A stretch of DNA of 64,000 nucleotides from an uncultured Opitutales bacterium (GCA_944389315.1 CALXLX010000012.1:21925-85924); one strand, 5' to 3'; positions 34,054-45,500 are shown, counted from the first letter of the stretch. The notes: a model not told the origin generated them from the letters alone. Numbers and translations: made by a program.

Positions 34054-34252
34054 GGCAGGCACCCAATGGTAAAAAATTCCCAGCCTTTATTTGCGGCGGG
34101 GAAGCGCACTTCTTATTAGAGCGGCAAACTCCGTCGGCAAGTTGCGGTTTACACGTCCCACGCGCGTTTTTTGCGCACTGCGCGCTGGGCGGCGCTATTT
34201 AGGAAAAAATATGCGCGCTATGGCGGAAATATTTCTCCCGCAAGGCGGAAAT

Positions 34253-35077
34253 TTATATATTCTTTGCCCGCCGCAGTTTTGCCGCGCGTGCCGCATAGAC
34301 GAATAGCGCCGCGGCCACGTTTACGTTTAGGCTGTCGGAAATTCCCGACATTGGTATTATGAGCCTCTCGTCCACAAGGGCCGACCAGTCCTCCCCAAGG
34401 CCCGAGCTTTCACTGCCAACGAGCACCGCAGTGCCGCCTTCAAAGGGGCATTCCTGCAAAGTCTTAGTCGCGGCAAGATGCGCCGCGTAAATTTTTATGC
34501 CGCGCGCCTTGAGCCACCTGGCGGCCTCATCGGGAGTGGATACGGCTATGGGCAGGGAAAATAAAGCCCCCTGGGAGGCCCGCACAACAGCGGGGTTGAA
34601 TATGTCGCTTACTAAATTTGTGAGTATGAGCGCCTCCGCGCCGAGAGAGTCGGCCGTGCGTATGAGCGCGCCGAGATTGCCGGGTTTTTCTATGGCGTCT
34701 GCCACAAGAACGACAGGATCGGCGCTATTTAAGGTTATGTCTGAAAGCGGAGTGGCCCATTGGCGGCATACCCCGAGCAGCCCGTCGCAGCCCTCCCGGT
34801 TTGACACTTTCTCAAACACGCTTTCTGCAAGCTCGCAAAGAGGAATCTTGCCGCCGCTACGCAGCTTCTCCACAAATTCGGCGTGCCTGCCGCTTTTATA
34901 AAACGCCGGGCAGAAGTATACCTCCTCCAGGTCAAGATTCCTTTCCGCGCAGCGCGACAGCTCTCTGAGACCCTCCACTAGGAAAAGGCCGAGTTTCTTG
35001 CGCCCAGATCTGTCCTTGAGCTTAATCAGCGTCTTTACGCGCGGATTTGCCCTGCTTTGTATGAAATTTTCCGCCAT
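34253..35077 (-). CDS. TrmH/SpoU-family RNA 2'-O-methyltransferase
   Basis: The 274-residue protein starts with a substrate-binding domain of the SpoU type (IQSRANPRVKTLIKLKD, FLVEGLRE). The SPOUT knot motifs follow: DAIEKPGNLGALIRTADSLG (motif 1), LVGSESSGLGEDW (motif 2) and IPMSGISDSLNVNVAAALF (motif 3). Such enzymes methylate ribose in rRNA or tRNA; the position cannot be told. It is divergent from the RlmD-type gene across 64 bp. Confidence 0.92.
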   Translation of the reverse strand: MAENFIQSRANPRVKTLIKLKDRSGRKKLGLFLVEGLRELSRCAERNLDLEEVYFCPAFYKSGRHAEFVEKLRSGGKIPLCELAESVFEKVSNREGCDGLLGVCRQWATPLSDITLNSADPVVLVADAIEKPGNLGALIRTADSLGAEALILTNLVSDIFNPAVVRASQGALFSLPIAVSTPDEAARWLKARGIKIYAAHLAATKTLQECPFEGGTAVLVGSESSGLGEDWSALVDERLIIPMSGISDSLNVNVAAALFVYAARAAKLRRAKNI

Positions 35078-35141
35078 AGCGTTTAAGATTCTTTACTTTT
35101 TGGCAGATTATGGAAAAAATCCCAAGACAATTTTAAAATTT

Positions 35142-36359
35142 ATGGACAGGAAAGCCCCGCCGAAAAACTTTACGCCGGTTCCGTTTGAATACGGGCAGGA
35201 GATAACGCTGAAAATTTCCGACTTGAACAATTTTGGAGTCGGGGTGGGGCGCGTGGACGGCTGGGTTGTGATGGTGCCCTACGCGCTTGCGGGAGAGACC
35301 GTAAGAGCCAGGGTGTGGCGCAACCACAAGAATTATTCGCAGGCTGATTTGATAGAGGTCGTGGAGAAATCTCCCGACAGAACGGAGCCGTTCTGCCCGC
35401 TTTTCGGCGAATGCGGCGGCTGCCAGTACCAGCACCTCTCCTATGAAAAGCAGCTCGAATGGAAGCGCTCTCAGGTAGAGACTCTCATGCGCAGAATAGG
35501 CGGGCTGGAAGGGGTCGATGTTCTGCCCGTGAAGGGCTCTCCGGTTGTCAGGGGCTACAGAAGCAAGCTTACGCCGCATTACGAAAAGCCCTCGGCCCGC
35601 GGATTTGCAATAGGCTTTGTGCGGCAGGGAAGGCGCACGGAACTTGTGGACGTGGAAGCCTGCCCGATAGCGTCGGATTCAATAAACGCCGCCCTGCCTG
35701 CGGCTCGCGCGTCTTTGCAAAGGGTGTGCGCGCGCCTCAAGAGGGGCGGAACCATACTTCTGCGCGACACCCTCTCGGGAGTCACGCAGGACAACACCGC
35801 CATAGCGTCTGAAAAAGTTGGCCCCTTCCTGATGAGCTTCTGCGCGGGGGAGTTTTTCCAGAACAACCCGCACATGCTTCCTCAGCTTTTGGAATACGCA
35901 GTCTCAGAGGCAGAGGGAAACAGGTTTTTGGTGGACGCGTACTGCGGGGTAGGAGTGTTTTCCATCTGGGCGAGCGGCAGATTTGAGCGCGTCTTGGGCG
36001 TGGAAATCAGCGCAAAGAGCATAGAGTGCGCAAAGGCCAACGCTGCGGCAAACAATGCCTCGAACTGCTCCTTTATCGCCGGGAAGGCCGAGTGCATTTT
36101 TGAAGGGGTAGATTTCCCCGGCGACGAGGCCTCCGTGATAATAGATCCGCCAAGAAACGGCTGCGATGCTGTGTTCTTAAACCAGCTTGCGGATTTCTCC
36201 CCCAAGAAAATAGTCTATGTATCCTGCGGGCCCGACACCCAGGCCAGAGATTTGGCTATCCTATGCTCCAAGGGGTACAGGGTTGAGCATATACAGCCCT
36301 TCGACATGTTTCCCCAGACGCGCCATATAGAAAGCGTCGCAACACTGTCCAAAGCATAG
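35142..36359 (+). CDS. rlmD: 23S rRNA (uracil-C5)-methyltransferase, RlmD/RumA type
   Basis: The 405-residue protein has an N-terminal TRAM-like domain (KISDLNNFGVGVGRVDGWVV), the iron-sulphur cysteines CPLFGECGGC with a fourth Cys in VEACPIAS, and a SAM domain with VDAYCGVGVFSIWAS and IIDPPRNGCD. The catalytic Cys is in YVSCGPDTQARDL. The four cluster cysteines favour RlmD over TrmA. ATG 35142 gives the conserved start; the open frame upstream overlaps the divergent methyltransferase gene. Confidence 0.9.
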   Translation: MDRKAPPKNFTPVPFEYGQEITLKISDLNNFGVGVGRVDGWVVMVPYALAGETVRARVWRNHKNYSQADLIEVVEKSPDRTEPFCPLFGECGGCQYQHLSYEKQLEWKRSQVETLMRRIGGLEGVDVLPVKGSPVVRGYRSKLTPHYEKPSARGFAIGFVRQGRRTELVDVEACPIASDSINAALPAARASLQRVCARLKRGGTILLRDTLSGVTQDNTAIASEKVGPFLMSFCAGEFFQNNPHMLPQLLEYAVSEAEGNRFLVDAYCGVGVFSIWASGRFERVLGVEISAKSIECAKANAAANNASNCSFIAGKAECIFEGVDFPGDEASVIIDPPRNGCDAVFLNQLADFSPKKIVYVSCGPDTQARDLAILCSKGYRVEHIQPFDMFPQTRHIESVATLSKA

Positions 36360-36387
36360 GCGTTTTTTTTGCGCGGCTATCCGATAT

Positions 36388-36427
36388 TTCCGTTGCGCGC
36401 GGTTTTCCCGCCCGCGCGGAACTTTTT
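36388..36427 (+). terminator. Possible terminator after the RlmD-type gene
   Basis: TTCC-GTT-GCGCG pairs with CGCGC-GGAA with a three-base bulge and is followed by CTTTTT. Confidence 0.4.
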
Positions 36428-36537
36428 GCCGCGTTAAGATTAAGTTAGAAAACAGTATTTTTTCGTCCATGAAGGCATTAGGCAAAATTTATTGTTGAAG
36501 ACTTTTTCCCCGCCGGATACATTGCTTCAAAAAGATT

Positions 36538-37968
36538 ATGAAAAAGTTATTTGATGGGATTTTATCGGCATTCTTGATCCTTGGGGTTTCCTCGTTGTTT
36601 GCTGCGGGGAATCTTTCTCAGAACGTGAGGCCTAAGTATGTTTTTCTCTTTGTCGGGGACGGCATGGGGCTTGCCCAGATCGAGCTTGCCGACGAATACG
36701 CCAGGCTTTCCGGAATGGAGAGAATATTTATAAACGACATCGACTATTGCGCCGTCACCAGGACTTCGAGCGCAAGCTCGTTTATAACAGACTCCGCCGC
36801 AAGCGCTACGGCATTCGCCTGCGGGGCAAAGACAAAAAACGGCCGTCTTGGGGTTGACTCTGATGGCGGCAGGCTTGAGTCTTGCGCGGTTGCAGCGCTG
36901 GAGTCCGGCAGGAAGGTTGGCATAGTTACAACCGTGACAATGAACCACGCGACTCCGGCTGGGTTTTACGCGCACAACAAGAAGCGCAGCAACTACTACG
37001 AGATAGCCCTCGACATGTTGGAGAGCAACGTCAACTATTTTGCGGGGGAGGGCATAGCCTCAGCCGACGACAAGAAAAGTCCGGCGTATAGGGGGGATAT
37101 TTATTCCTTATTGGAAAAGAGCGGATACAAGGTGTGCCAAGACGAAGACTCGTTCAATGGCCTCAAGGCGGGAACCGACAAGGCGGTTGTCTCTTACAAG
37201 TCCGGGCTTTCCATAGACCGGTGCGGAAAAGGCGGCGGCATATCTCTTGCGGATGTAACGCGCAAGGCGATAGAGCTCTTAGATTCCGACAAAGGATTTT
37301 TCTTAATGGTTGAGGGCGGCAAGATAGACTCTATGTGCCATGTTAACGATGCCGCCAGCGCCCTTTGGGAGACTTTCGATTTCGACAAGGCCATTAAAGT
37401 GGCCTTTGACTTCATGAAGGAGCACGGGGATGAGACCCTGATTGTGATAACCGCCGACCACGAGACGGGCGGGCTTGTTCTCGGCTCGGGAAGCGGGTTT
37501 TCGCCGCTGGCCAAGTCTGGCTCTGACAAGTCCGATTACTCCGCCCAAATATTAAACCTCGGAAACCAGAAATGCTCCCAGTCGGAGTTTGCAAAGAGGC
37601 TTGCAAAAATAAAGAAGGACAAAGGTCCGGACTTTTCTTTCGGCGATGCAAAAGTTCTTATAGAGGAATGTTTCGGAATGAAATTTTCATCCGGGGAAAA
37701 GCCCGGCCCGATGAGCATATCGGCTGCCGATGAGAAACTTCTAAAAGACTGTTTCGACAAGTATTTTAAGCCGCAAGACGAAAATTCAAACCGTTTTCAG
37801 ATTTATGTCAGCCGCATGATGGCGCACAAGGCAGGCTTGTCCTTTTCAACAACGGGCCATAGCGCGCTTCCGTCGATAACCTGGGCAAAGGGTGTAGGTG
37901 CTGACAATTTTAGGGGAAGAATAGAAAATACCGACATATCCAAAATATTGAAAAATCTTCTGAGATAA
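36538..37968 (+). CDS. Exported alkaline phosphatase
   Basis: The 476-residue product has a signal peptide (to about residue 22). VGDGMGLAQI binds metal, ITDSAASATAFACG carries the phosphorylated Ser, ADHETGG and TTGHSALP carry metal-binding His. This is the PhoA/alkaline phosphatase superfamily. It should release phosphate from esters in the periplasm. A weak promoter-like TTGAAG-17-TACATT lies at 36495-36523. The 821-residue hydrolase gene begins seven bases after the stop, so the two are one transcript. Confidence 0.92.
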   Translation: MKKLFDGILSAFLILGVSSLFAAGNLSQNVRPKYVFLFVGDGMGLAQIELADEYARLSGMERIFINDIDYCAVTRTSSASSFITDSAASATAFACGAKTKNGRLGVDSDGGRLESCAVAALESGRKVGIVTTVTMNHATPAGFYAHNKKRSNYYEIALDMLESNVNYFAGEGIASADDKKSPAYRGDIYSLLEKSGYKVCQDEDSFNGLKAGTDKAVVSYKSGLSIDRCGKGGGISLADVTRKAIELLDSDKGFFLMVEGGKIDSMCHVNDAASALWETFDFDKAIKVAFDFMKEHGDETLIVITADHETGGLVLGSGSGFSPLAKSGSDKSDYSAQILNLGNQKCSQSEFAKRLAKIKKDKGPDFSFGDAKVLIEECFGMKFSSGEKPGPMSISAADEKLLKDCFDKYFKPQDENSNRFQIYVSRMMAHKAGLSFSTTGHSALPSITWAKGVGADNFRGRIENTDISKILKNLLR

Positions 37969-37975
37969 AAATATC

Positions 37976-40441
37976 ATGAAAATAAGGGCGGGGTTGTTTG
38001 CGGCATTTATTTTTGCGTGCACCTTTGAAGGTGTTCAGTTTTTGTCTGCGGCGGAGGAGCGGCAGGGAGCGGGCTTATCGGAGGGCGAAGTTCCGCTGAT
38101 AGCCATGCTTGTTCCAAACGGAAGGCCTTCGCACGGGGAGCTTGGGGAGTTTCTTGCGGGGCTTAGGCGCGGCGGATACGAACAGTTTTTGATATACGCA
38201 AGGAGCGGCTGCGAGACTCCGTATCTGTCCGACGAATGGTTCGGCAACTGCGAATACATGATAAGGCGCGGCTCGGAGCTGGGCTACACTTCCGTTTGGC
38301 TTTACGACGAGTTCAACTGGCCGAGCGGCACGGCCGACAAGCGCGTCATGAAGGTAAATCCCGACTACGAGCTGAAGTATCTTGCCGCCAACAAAAATGC
38401 CGCGGGCAAAGTGGAGTTTGCATTGCGCCGCAATCCCCAGATGGCCGACCTGCTGAATCCCGACTGCACGGACTGTTTTATAAGGCTGACCCACGAGGAG
38501 TACTACAAGCACCTCGGCAAATATTTTGGAGGCGTCGTAAAGGGTATATTCTCAGACGAGCCGTCCATATCTTATTTTGACAAGTCCATAAACGACGCCG
38601 TGCGCATACCGTGGTACGACGGGCTTGAGGCTGACTATCTTAAAAACACCGGAAGGAATCTGCGCTCAGATATAGAGCGCGATTTCGGTTCTGAAAATCC
38701 TGTCTGGCAGGAGGAGGTGTCTAGGCTGCTTTCCAGGCGTTTTGCGGACTCCTACATAAAGAGGATATCCGATTGGTGCTCATCGCATGGAGTGTTGTCC
38801 ACCGGGCATCTTCTTGCCGAGGTCAACACCCGCGCGGCGGCGCGCTCCAACGGGTGGCTCCCTGGACCCTTGTGCGGATTTACGTTTCCCGGCATGGACG
38901 AGATAGACACCCACACCAACTTCGACAAGATGGAGTGGCTGACTTTCGCAAGCGTCATGTACGCGGCCGACAAGCGCGGGAACAAGGGCGCCCTGGCCGA
39001 GCTTTTTGCCTTGGGGCCTGTGGATATGCCGCTTTCAAAAATGCGCTCGCAGATATGGCTCGCGGCGGCGCACGGCGTCAACCGCTATGTGACGGCGATA
39101 AACCAGCTGGATTTGCGCATAAAGATTTCCGACGACCCCTACCATCTCGACGCGTTTGCCTCCTGGCTTTCAAGCCTGACTCCAAACCAGCCTTATTTTG
39201 AGGATTTCAACATTCTGGCCAAGGACTCAAAGAGGGCGGCGGCCTATGCGGTTGCGGGCAGGGATATAGAGATAGGAGTGCGCTATCCCTATGCGGTGGC
39301 CCCGGTTGAAAAGATACTGCGGGAGCTTGCCAAGCGGCAGATACAGTACAGGCTTCTCTCCGAGTCCGACAGCGCCGCGGGGCTAAAGTTTGTGGCAAAC
39401 CCCGTCGGAAGGGAGATTTTCGAGGAGACTACAGGGAAGAAATTTTCTTCGGCGGAAGATTTTGCCTCGTGGCTTGAGGCAAACTACACCCCTCGCGATT
39501 TGTTCCTTGAGGCCGACGGCAGGCGGGCGAAAAATATCTTCGTGCGCTCCTACAAGGGGGGAGAGACTCTCGCGATAAATTTTGGGGCGCAGGAGAGAGA
39601 TTTGTCACTCGTGCGTTCAGGCGGAAAAAAATATAGAGTTCGTCTGGCGCCTTTCGGGGTGGAAGTTTTTCCCTCAAAGCCTTCTGTGGCTACTGCGCAT
39701 GCGGAGAGGCTTGATTATTCCCTAAGCGCGCCATGGCGCGTGGAACTCGACAAGCCGAACACCCTGCATGCGGACTTTAAGGACGGGGAGTTCCGCTTCC
39801 ATCTGGAAAGTCCCATGGCACTTGCCTTCGCCCTCAGGGATTTCTGCGGGGCGAAGTTCCTAAAATTAGACGGTAAAGAGCTTGCTTTGTCCAAGCCGTG
39901 CTTGGTTCTGCCGCAGGGCTTTTCAAATTTGTATGCGCAAACAAAGGAGGTCCTTCTGCCCGAGGGAGAACATGTATTGCAGATAGACAAATCCGTGCAG
40001 GAGTTCGCCTATATGCCAATATGCCTTATAACGGGCAGGTTTTCAAACAACGGAGTCTCTAAAATTTACCCATACAATCTTGACGGCAAGGGCTTATACG
40101 GATACGCCGGGAAAATAGCGCAGAGCGCGAAGATAAAAATTCCCGCGGGGGCGAAAATCCTGCGCGCTGATACGGGCAATATAGTCTCGGAGCTTTTCAT
40201 AGACGGCAAGAGCCTCGGCAGCCGCGCGTGGTATCCGTTTGAATGGGACATCTCGGAATATGCCGGCCGCGAGGCGGAAGTGAAGCTCGTGCGCAAGCCT
40301 TCCTTCGGGGGCTTGTTCGGCAAGAAGCTTGCCCATAAGAAATTTGCAAGCGCATGGGCAAACGGGGTGTTCAGGGCATTCAAGCCGTCCAACGAAAAAC
40401 CCTTCTCCCCTGTGGCGGAAATTGAGTTTTTGCCAAGATAA
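37976..40441 (+). CDS. Large exported putative glycoside hydrolase (821 residues)
   Basis: A signal peptide (to about residue 25) is followed by a likely TIM-barrel region with YDEFNWPSGTADKRVMKVN near residue 114 and KGIFSDEPSISYF near residue 188, both typical of large alpha-L-rhamnosidase-like (GH106-type) and related verrucomicrobial enzymes. The acidic residues in these motifs would be catalytic. C-terminal parts (about 600-800) look like beta-sandwich modules, with LFIDGKSLGSRAWYPFEWDI resembling a GH2-type jelly roll. The family could not be fixed. Its link with alkaline phosphatase is by operon position only. Confidence 0.65.
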   Translation: MKIRAGLFAAFIFACTFEGVQFLSAAEERQGAGLSEGEVPLIAMLVPNGRPSHGELGEFLAGLRRGGYEQFLIYARSGCETPYLSDEWFGNCEYMIRRGSELGYTSVWLYDEFNWPSGTADKRVMKVNPDYELKYLAANKNAAGKVEFALRRNPQMADLLNPDCTDCFIRLTHEEYYKHLGKYFGGVVKGIFSDEPSISYFDKSINDAVRIPWYDGLEADYLKNTGRNLRSDIERDFGSENPVWQEEVSRLLSRRFADSYIKRISDWCSSHGVLSTGHLLAEVNTRAAARSNGWLPGPLCGFTFPGMDEIDTHTNFDKMEWLTFASVMYAADKRGNKGALAELFALGPVDMPLSKMRSQIWLAAAHGVNRYVTAINQLDLRIKISDDPYHLDAFASWLSSLTPNQPYFEDFNILAKDSKRAAAYAVAGRDIEIGVRYPYAVAPVEKILRELAKRQIQYRLLSESDSAAGLKFVANPVGREIFEETTGKKFSSAEDFASWLEANYTPRDLFLEADGRRAKNIFVRSYKGGETLAINFGAQERDLSLVRSGGKKYRVRLAPFGVEVFPSKPSVATAHAERLDYSLSAPWRVELDKPNTLHADFKDGEFRFHLESPMALAFALRDFCGAKFLKLDGKELALSKPCLVLPQGFSNLYAQTKEVLLPEGEHVLQIDKSVQEFAYMPICLITGRFSNNGVSKIYPYNLDGKGLYGYAGKIAQSAKIKIPAGAKILRADTGNIVSELFIDGKSLGSRAWYPFEWDISEYAGREAEVKLVRKPSFGGLFGKKLAHKKFASAWANGVFRAFKPSNEKPFSPVAEIEFLPR

Positions 40442-40591
40442 ATGTCCGGCGGGGGCGCGCGGAGTTGCGCCGTGCGGAATGCTTGCGCCTTGCCGCCCTT
40501 GCGCGGCGCGCAAACCATCTGCCTTGAAGGCATGGAGCCCACCCGCCCTTAAGCAAAAGACTTCTCCCGCCGCAAGGGAAAGGGGCGGAAT

Positions 40592-42436
40592 TTACCCGAG
40601 CATTTTCTCGCCGGATTTCTCCGTGCGTATGCGCTTGCTTACGTCCAATATGCGCTTGCGCATTCTTATGAAATGCGGTGTCGCCTCAACGAGTTCGTCC
40701 GGATATATGTACTCTATTGCGCGCTCCAAGGAGAACTTCATGGGGGGCGTGAGCACCACGGTCTGCTCCTTGTAGGACATTCTTATGTTCGTAAGATGCT
40801 TTTCCCTGCAGGGGTTTACGGGTATGTCTACCGCCTTCGGATTTTCGCCTACTATCTGGCCGGCGTAAATTTCCTCCTGCGGGCCGACGAACAGCCTGCC
40901 CCTCTCCTCGAGGTTCAGCAGCGCAAAGCGCGTTGACTCCCCGGTTTCCATGGACACGAGCCTGCCCGTCTTTTTGCCGCCTATCTCCCCGGCATACGGA
41001 GCGTACTGCCTGAACAGGTGGGAGAAAATTCCGTGCCCCGAAGTCAGGTTTACAAGCTCGAACTCAAAGCCTATTATGCCGCGCGTTGGCACGCATGCGG
41101 TAATCTCGGTGCGCGAGCCGTTTTGAACTTGGCGCATCTCCTCTATCTGGGCCCTGCGCTCGGCGAGCATTCCCATGGCGGAATTTGAGTGCTCCGAGGG
41201 AACCTCCACATACACGGTTTCGTAGGGCTCCAAGAGCTCCCCGTTTTCGTCGCGCTTGTATATCACGTTGGGGCGCGATATGCATATCTCGTAGCCTTCG
41301 CGGCGCATGGTTTCGGCGAGTATGGCAATTTGCATGGCCCCGCGGGCGGATACCTTGAACACTCCCGCCTTGTCGGAATCCTCGACCTTTATGGAGATGT
41401 TTGTGCGCATCTCGCGCATAAGGCGCTCCCTGATGACGCGCGTGGTGACAAGCTTGCCGTCGCGCCCCATGAAGGGGCCGTCGTTTATGGATATTTCCAT
41501 GGATATGGTCGGCGGGTCTATGGCCACGAAGGGCAGGGCGGGCATATCTTCGGCTCCGCAGAGCGTAAGGCCTATGTCCGCCTCCTCGAATCCCGCAACG
41601 CCAACTATGTCTCCGGCCAAGCCCTTGTCGGCGTCTATCGAGCTTAGGGCCGAATATTCAAATATACGCGTTGCCACGCCCTTAATGCGAATTGAATCTC
41701 CCTTTACAAGCCACAGGGTATCGCCCTTTTTCACGCTTCCGGAAGTGACTTTGCCTATGGCCACCCTGCCGACGTAGTTGTCCCAGTCTATGTTTGAAAT
41801 CAGCATCTGGAAGGTTCCGTCGGGCGAGACGTCCTTCGGGGCGGGTATGGCCTGTATTATCTTCTCGAGCAGGGGGGTGCAGTCCTTGCGCTCGTCGGAT
41901 AGATTGTTTACAAAGTATCCGTCCTTGGCGGAGCCGTAGAGCACGGGGGCGTCGAACTGCTCGTCGGTCGCGCCAAGCTCGAGGAGAAGCTCGAGCACTT
42001 TGTCCTTTACCCCCTCCGGGTCGGCGTTGGGCCTGTCTATCTTGTTTACCACTATTATGGGCTTAAGCCCCGCGGCGAGAGCCTTCTTCAAGACAAACGT
42101 CGTCTGGGCCTGAGGGCCTTCAAACGCGTCGACGAGCAGTATTGCGCCGTCAACCATCTTCATGACGCGCTCCACCTCCGCGCCGAAATCCGCATGGCCG
42201 GGGGTGTCAACTATGTTTATGGTGTAGCCGTTCCAGTGTATGGAGGTGTTTTTTGCCTTTATGGTTATGCCTTTTTCGCGCTCCAAGTCCATGGAGTCCA
42301 TCGCGCGCTCGCGCACGGTTTGGTTTTCGCGATAGACGCCGCCTGCGTTTAGAAGCCTGTCGACGAGGGTTGTTTTGCCGTGGTCTACATGGGCTATAAT
42401 TGCCAGATTTCTGAATTTTGACGGATCGTTAGTCAT
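40592..42436 (-). CDS. typA: Translational GTPase TypA/BipA
   Basis: The 614-residue ribosome-associated GTPase has AIIAHVDHGKTTLVD (G1), EREKGITI (G2), NIVDTPGHADFG (G3) and VVNKIDRP (G4). The TypA-specific C-terminal part includes RGIIGFEFELVNLTSGHGI and YAGQIVGENPKAVDI. ATG 42436 gives the usual short N-terminus; the frame is open 23 codons upstream without support. Confidence 0.96.
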   Translation of the reverse strand: MTNDPSKFRNLAIIAHVDHGKTTLVDRLLNAGGVYRENQTVRERAMDSMDLEREKGITIKAKNTSIHWNGYTINIVDTPGHADFGAEVERVMKMVDGAILLVDAFEGPQAQTTFVLKKALAAGLKPIIVVNKIDRPNADPEGVKDKVLELLLELGATDEQFDAPVLYGSAKDGYFVNNLSDERKDCTPLLEKIIQAIPAPKDVSPDGTFQMLISNIDWDNYVGRVAIGKVTSGSVKKGDTLWLVKGDSIRIKGVATRIFEYSALSSIDADKGLAGDIVGVAGFEEADIGLTLCGAEDMPALPFVAIDPPTISMEISINDGPFMGRDGKLVTTRVIRERLMREMRTNISIKVEDSDKAGVFKVSARGAMQIAILAETMRREGYEICISRPNVIYKRDENGELLEPYETVYVEVPSEHSNSAMGMLAERRAQIEEMRQVQNGSRTEITACVPTRGIIGFEFELVNLTSGHGIFSHLFRQYAPYAGEIGGKKTGRLVSMETGESTRFALLNLEERGRLFVGPQEEIYAGQIVGENPKAVDIPVNPCREKHLTNIRMSYKEQTVVLTPPMKFSLERAIEYIYPDELVEATPHFIRMRKRILDVSKRIRTEKSGEKMLG

Positions 42437-42588
42437 TGAGCGGCAAATGGCACTCCTAAAAGCGCGCTTAGTCAAGAATATTGCTGACATCGTGGCTGCC
42501 CGCAAGCTTGCCTATGCGCCCGCGCGGCGCTTGCCCTTTCGCTTTTGCTTCTTTACAAGGCGGCGCTTAAACTTAAGAATGTAGCTAA

Positions 42589-45500
42589 ATGAACCTTTTA
42601 AAGAACTTATCTTGCGCGTTTATTTTTTGCGTATTCGTCTTTCCGCAGTTGTTCGCGCGGACATATTTTATAAAGAGCCAGGATTTCCAATTCCCGTGCG
42701 GTTGGGAGTTTACGCGCTTTGTGGGAAACAGTTTTTTGTGGGCGCGCTCTCCCGAGGCGCAAACGGCCTTCTCGGCGTTCGATTTCCCCGAAGGCGGGGA
42801 TTTTGCCGTCTGGGCAAACACTTCGGATAATCCGTCGAACAATCCCGGAACGCGCACCCACGAGGTTCTCATCGACGGCAGGAGCGTGGGAGTTTCCGGC
42901 ACGCACGGCAAGGACGGTTTCGCGTGGCAGAGGTTGTCTGATGCGAGCTTTGAAAAGGGTGTTCATATGTTGGGAATCAAAAAGGTAGGTTCCCATGCGC
43001 GCAGCAGGTACATACTTCTTACTACCGACAAGAATCTCGACCCGTCGAAATTGTCTGCTTCCGAGCTGGATTCTTTTGGAATCAAGCCCGTTGATGCCAA
43101 GACCTCCTACGAAGACTTGTTCCCCAGAGTGCCTGTTTTGAAGGGCGCCGAAGATAAGGGAACGGAGGTGTGCCTGGAAAATGGAGATGTAAAGATATGT
43201 TTTAAGCCCATGCTTATGCCTGACGGCAAGACCATCGTTTATAAGCGCTTTGTCATGGCGAGAAGAAACGGAGAATGGAGGGAAATATTCGACGCCGCAC
43301 AGGAGATGTACGTGCTGTTTTTCTCGCGCGATGTTAAAGCTTCGGACGGCGGATACTACGCATCTTGGAAGGGTGGGGAGTTCCCGTCTTTAAAGACTTC
43401 CATTCTTGCGGGAGGGAAATCGGAAAGCGTGTCTATCGCGGTTGAGAACCCCTACAGGGCCTCCGCGGCCATGGAGCTTTCCATAAGGGACGTAAAAAAG
43501 CTTTCCGAAAGCCGCGCACGCCTGGTATTCGACGGCGGGGCCAGCGCGCTGTTCGAGCTTCCCCAAAGCGGGGCGGCCGCGGGGATAAGATTTTCCATTC
43601 CCGTCAAGGAGGACGGCTTCTATTCCGTGGGGGTTCTGGCGTTTGAGTCCGTGCCAAAGGAGAGCGTCAGCAGCCTTCTGCTTCCGGCTCTCTACCAGGG
43701 GCGCACGCTAATGTCTTCGCCCAGGGTGGTCACGGATTCGGTCGCGAGCAATCCGCTTGCAGTCGTTGAGAAGAACACCGGGGACGGAAGCGGGGTTTAT
43801 TACGGCATTTCGGCGGACCCGTCATGCCTGCCCTTCAGGTGGCCCGAGCACGGCAAGTGCATATACGGCTTTACCCTTTGCGACGCGCAAGGCCTTTCGC
43901 GCGCGGCGGCTTTCAGCCCCGTATTGGGGCTTGGGGTTTCTAAGAAAAAGGCGGGCGAGAATCTGGAGGCGTCGTTCAAGCTTTTCGGGGGATTTGGCGA
44001 CTGGAGGGACGCTCTCGAGCTTGCCAATACCAAAATTTTTGCCGGCGACGCTTTCCGCGAGGCCTACGACGTCAGTTTTTCAGACGCCGTATGCAACATG
44101 GCAAAACTTCTTGCCGACACCCAAAACAGCGGCTGGAGCGCCGAAAATAAGGCGAGGTGGAACATAGAGGTGAAGTATCTCGCCGCGCTTGCGTGCCCGC
44201 TTGCGGAGGTGGAGGCCGCCCTGCTTTCGGACGACGAGGAGCACTATAAAAACGTTGCGCTCCCAACGATAGAATATTCCCTCACTCGCAAGGGCAGGCA
44301 TTACGCCCCGCGCTCCGACGACGAGTTTACGAATAACGGATACGGGAAAAACGTCTACGAGCTTGAAGTTCCCTCGAGGAGCTATTCGGCGGACTATTAC
44401 CATTCCTTAAACCGCCTTCTCGGAGGCGCGAATCCGTGGCTGAAAGATTTTGCAAAAATTCCCGCGCCGTCGGCGCACGAGGGGAATTTCCACGCGATTC
44501 CCTCCTGGACCGTAAGGCTCGGTTGTTATATTGCGGATCCCGGCAGCGCGTCTTTGGACGTGATAAAAAGGGATTGCGACGCATGGATAGAGAAAGTTTT
44601 CCACAAGCCGCTTACCCCCGAGCTGGACCTTGAGTATTTTATAAATTTGGGCTATTACCCCTACTGGTGGTATCTGCCCGAGATGTACGAGATAACCGGG
44701 GATAAAAAATATCTCGATTACGCTGAGCGCGGCGCGTTCTTTTCCATGGCGAGCATGTGGAATTTTCCGACTCCTCCCGAAGGAAAGATAACCTTGTACG
44801 GGAACAATCTTCTGCTGCGCTCCACCGTGTATACCACCCACGAGGACGACACCGACAAATTAAAGCGCGGGCGCGAGCAGTCCGAGGGCGCAAACAGCTT
44901 TATCGCGCGCAACCGCCTGCCCAGGAATGACGGCTTTATATATATGCCTTCAAAAAGCGTCGACGCAATGAAAGTCTCGCGCATAGGCCTGGGGATAGAG
45001 CAGCATACCACATGCTCCCTGGCAAACTGGAACATACTTATGCCCTCTTGGGCAAACGAGATGCTCAGAACCTCTAAACTCGGCGGCCGCGGCATACTGG
45101 AGAAATTCTCCCGCCATGCAATAATAGGGCGGTTCGGGAATTTTCCCGGATACTATCTTACAGATTTCACCGACATTCAGCACGACCCTCTCTATCCCTA
45201 CCGCGGGCCCGACGCAACCGCGTTTTACTGGCACCATGCCCCCGCGCAGTTTGCCCAGAGCGCGGATTATCTTTTCACGCAGTTTGAGTTTGCCTCCAAA
45301 GGAAATATAAAATTTCCCTATGTGCGCCAGCAAGGCTACGCATGGTTTACAGACCGCATATACGCCATGCCAGGGCGGGTGTTTGGGCAGGGGAATCTCA
45401 AGCCTCTTTTGGACAAGCGCGCCGCTGGCATATCCGACGCAAAAATCAGCAAGCTTTCCGCCGTTGGCGAAGACTGCGCGTGGCTGCTTCTTCTCAACGA

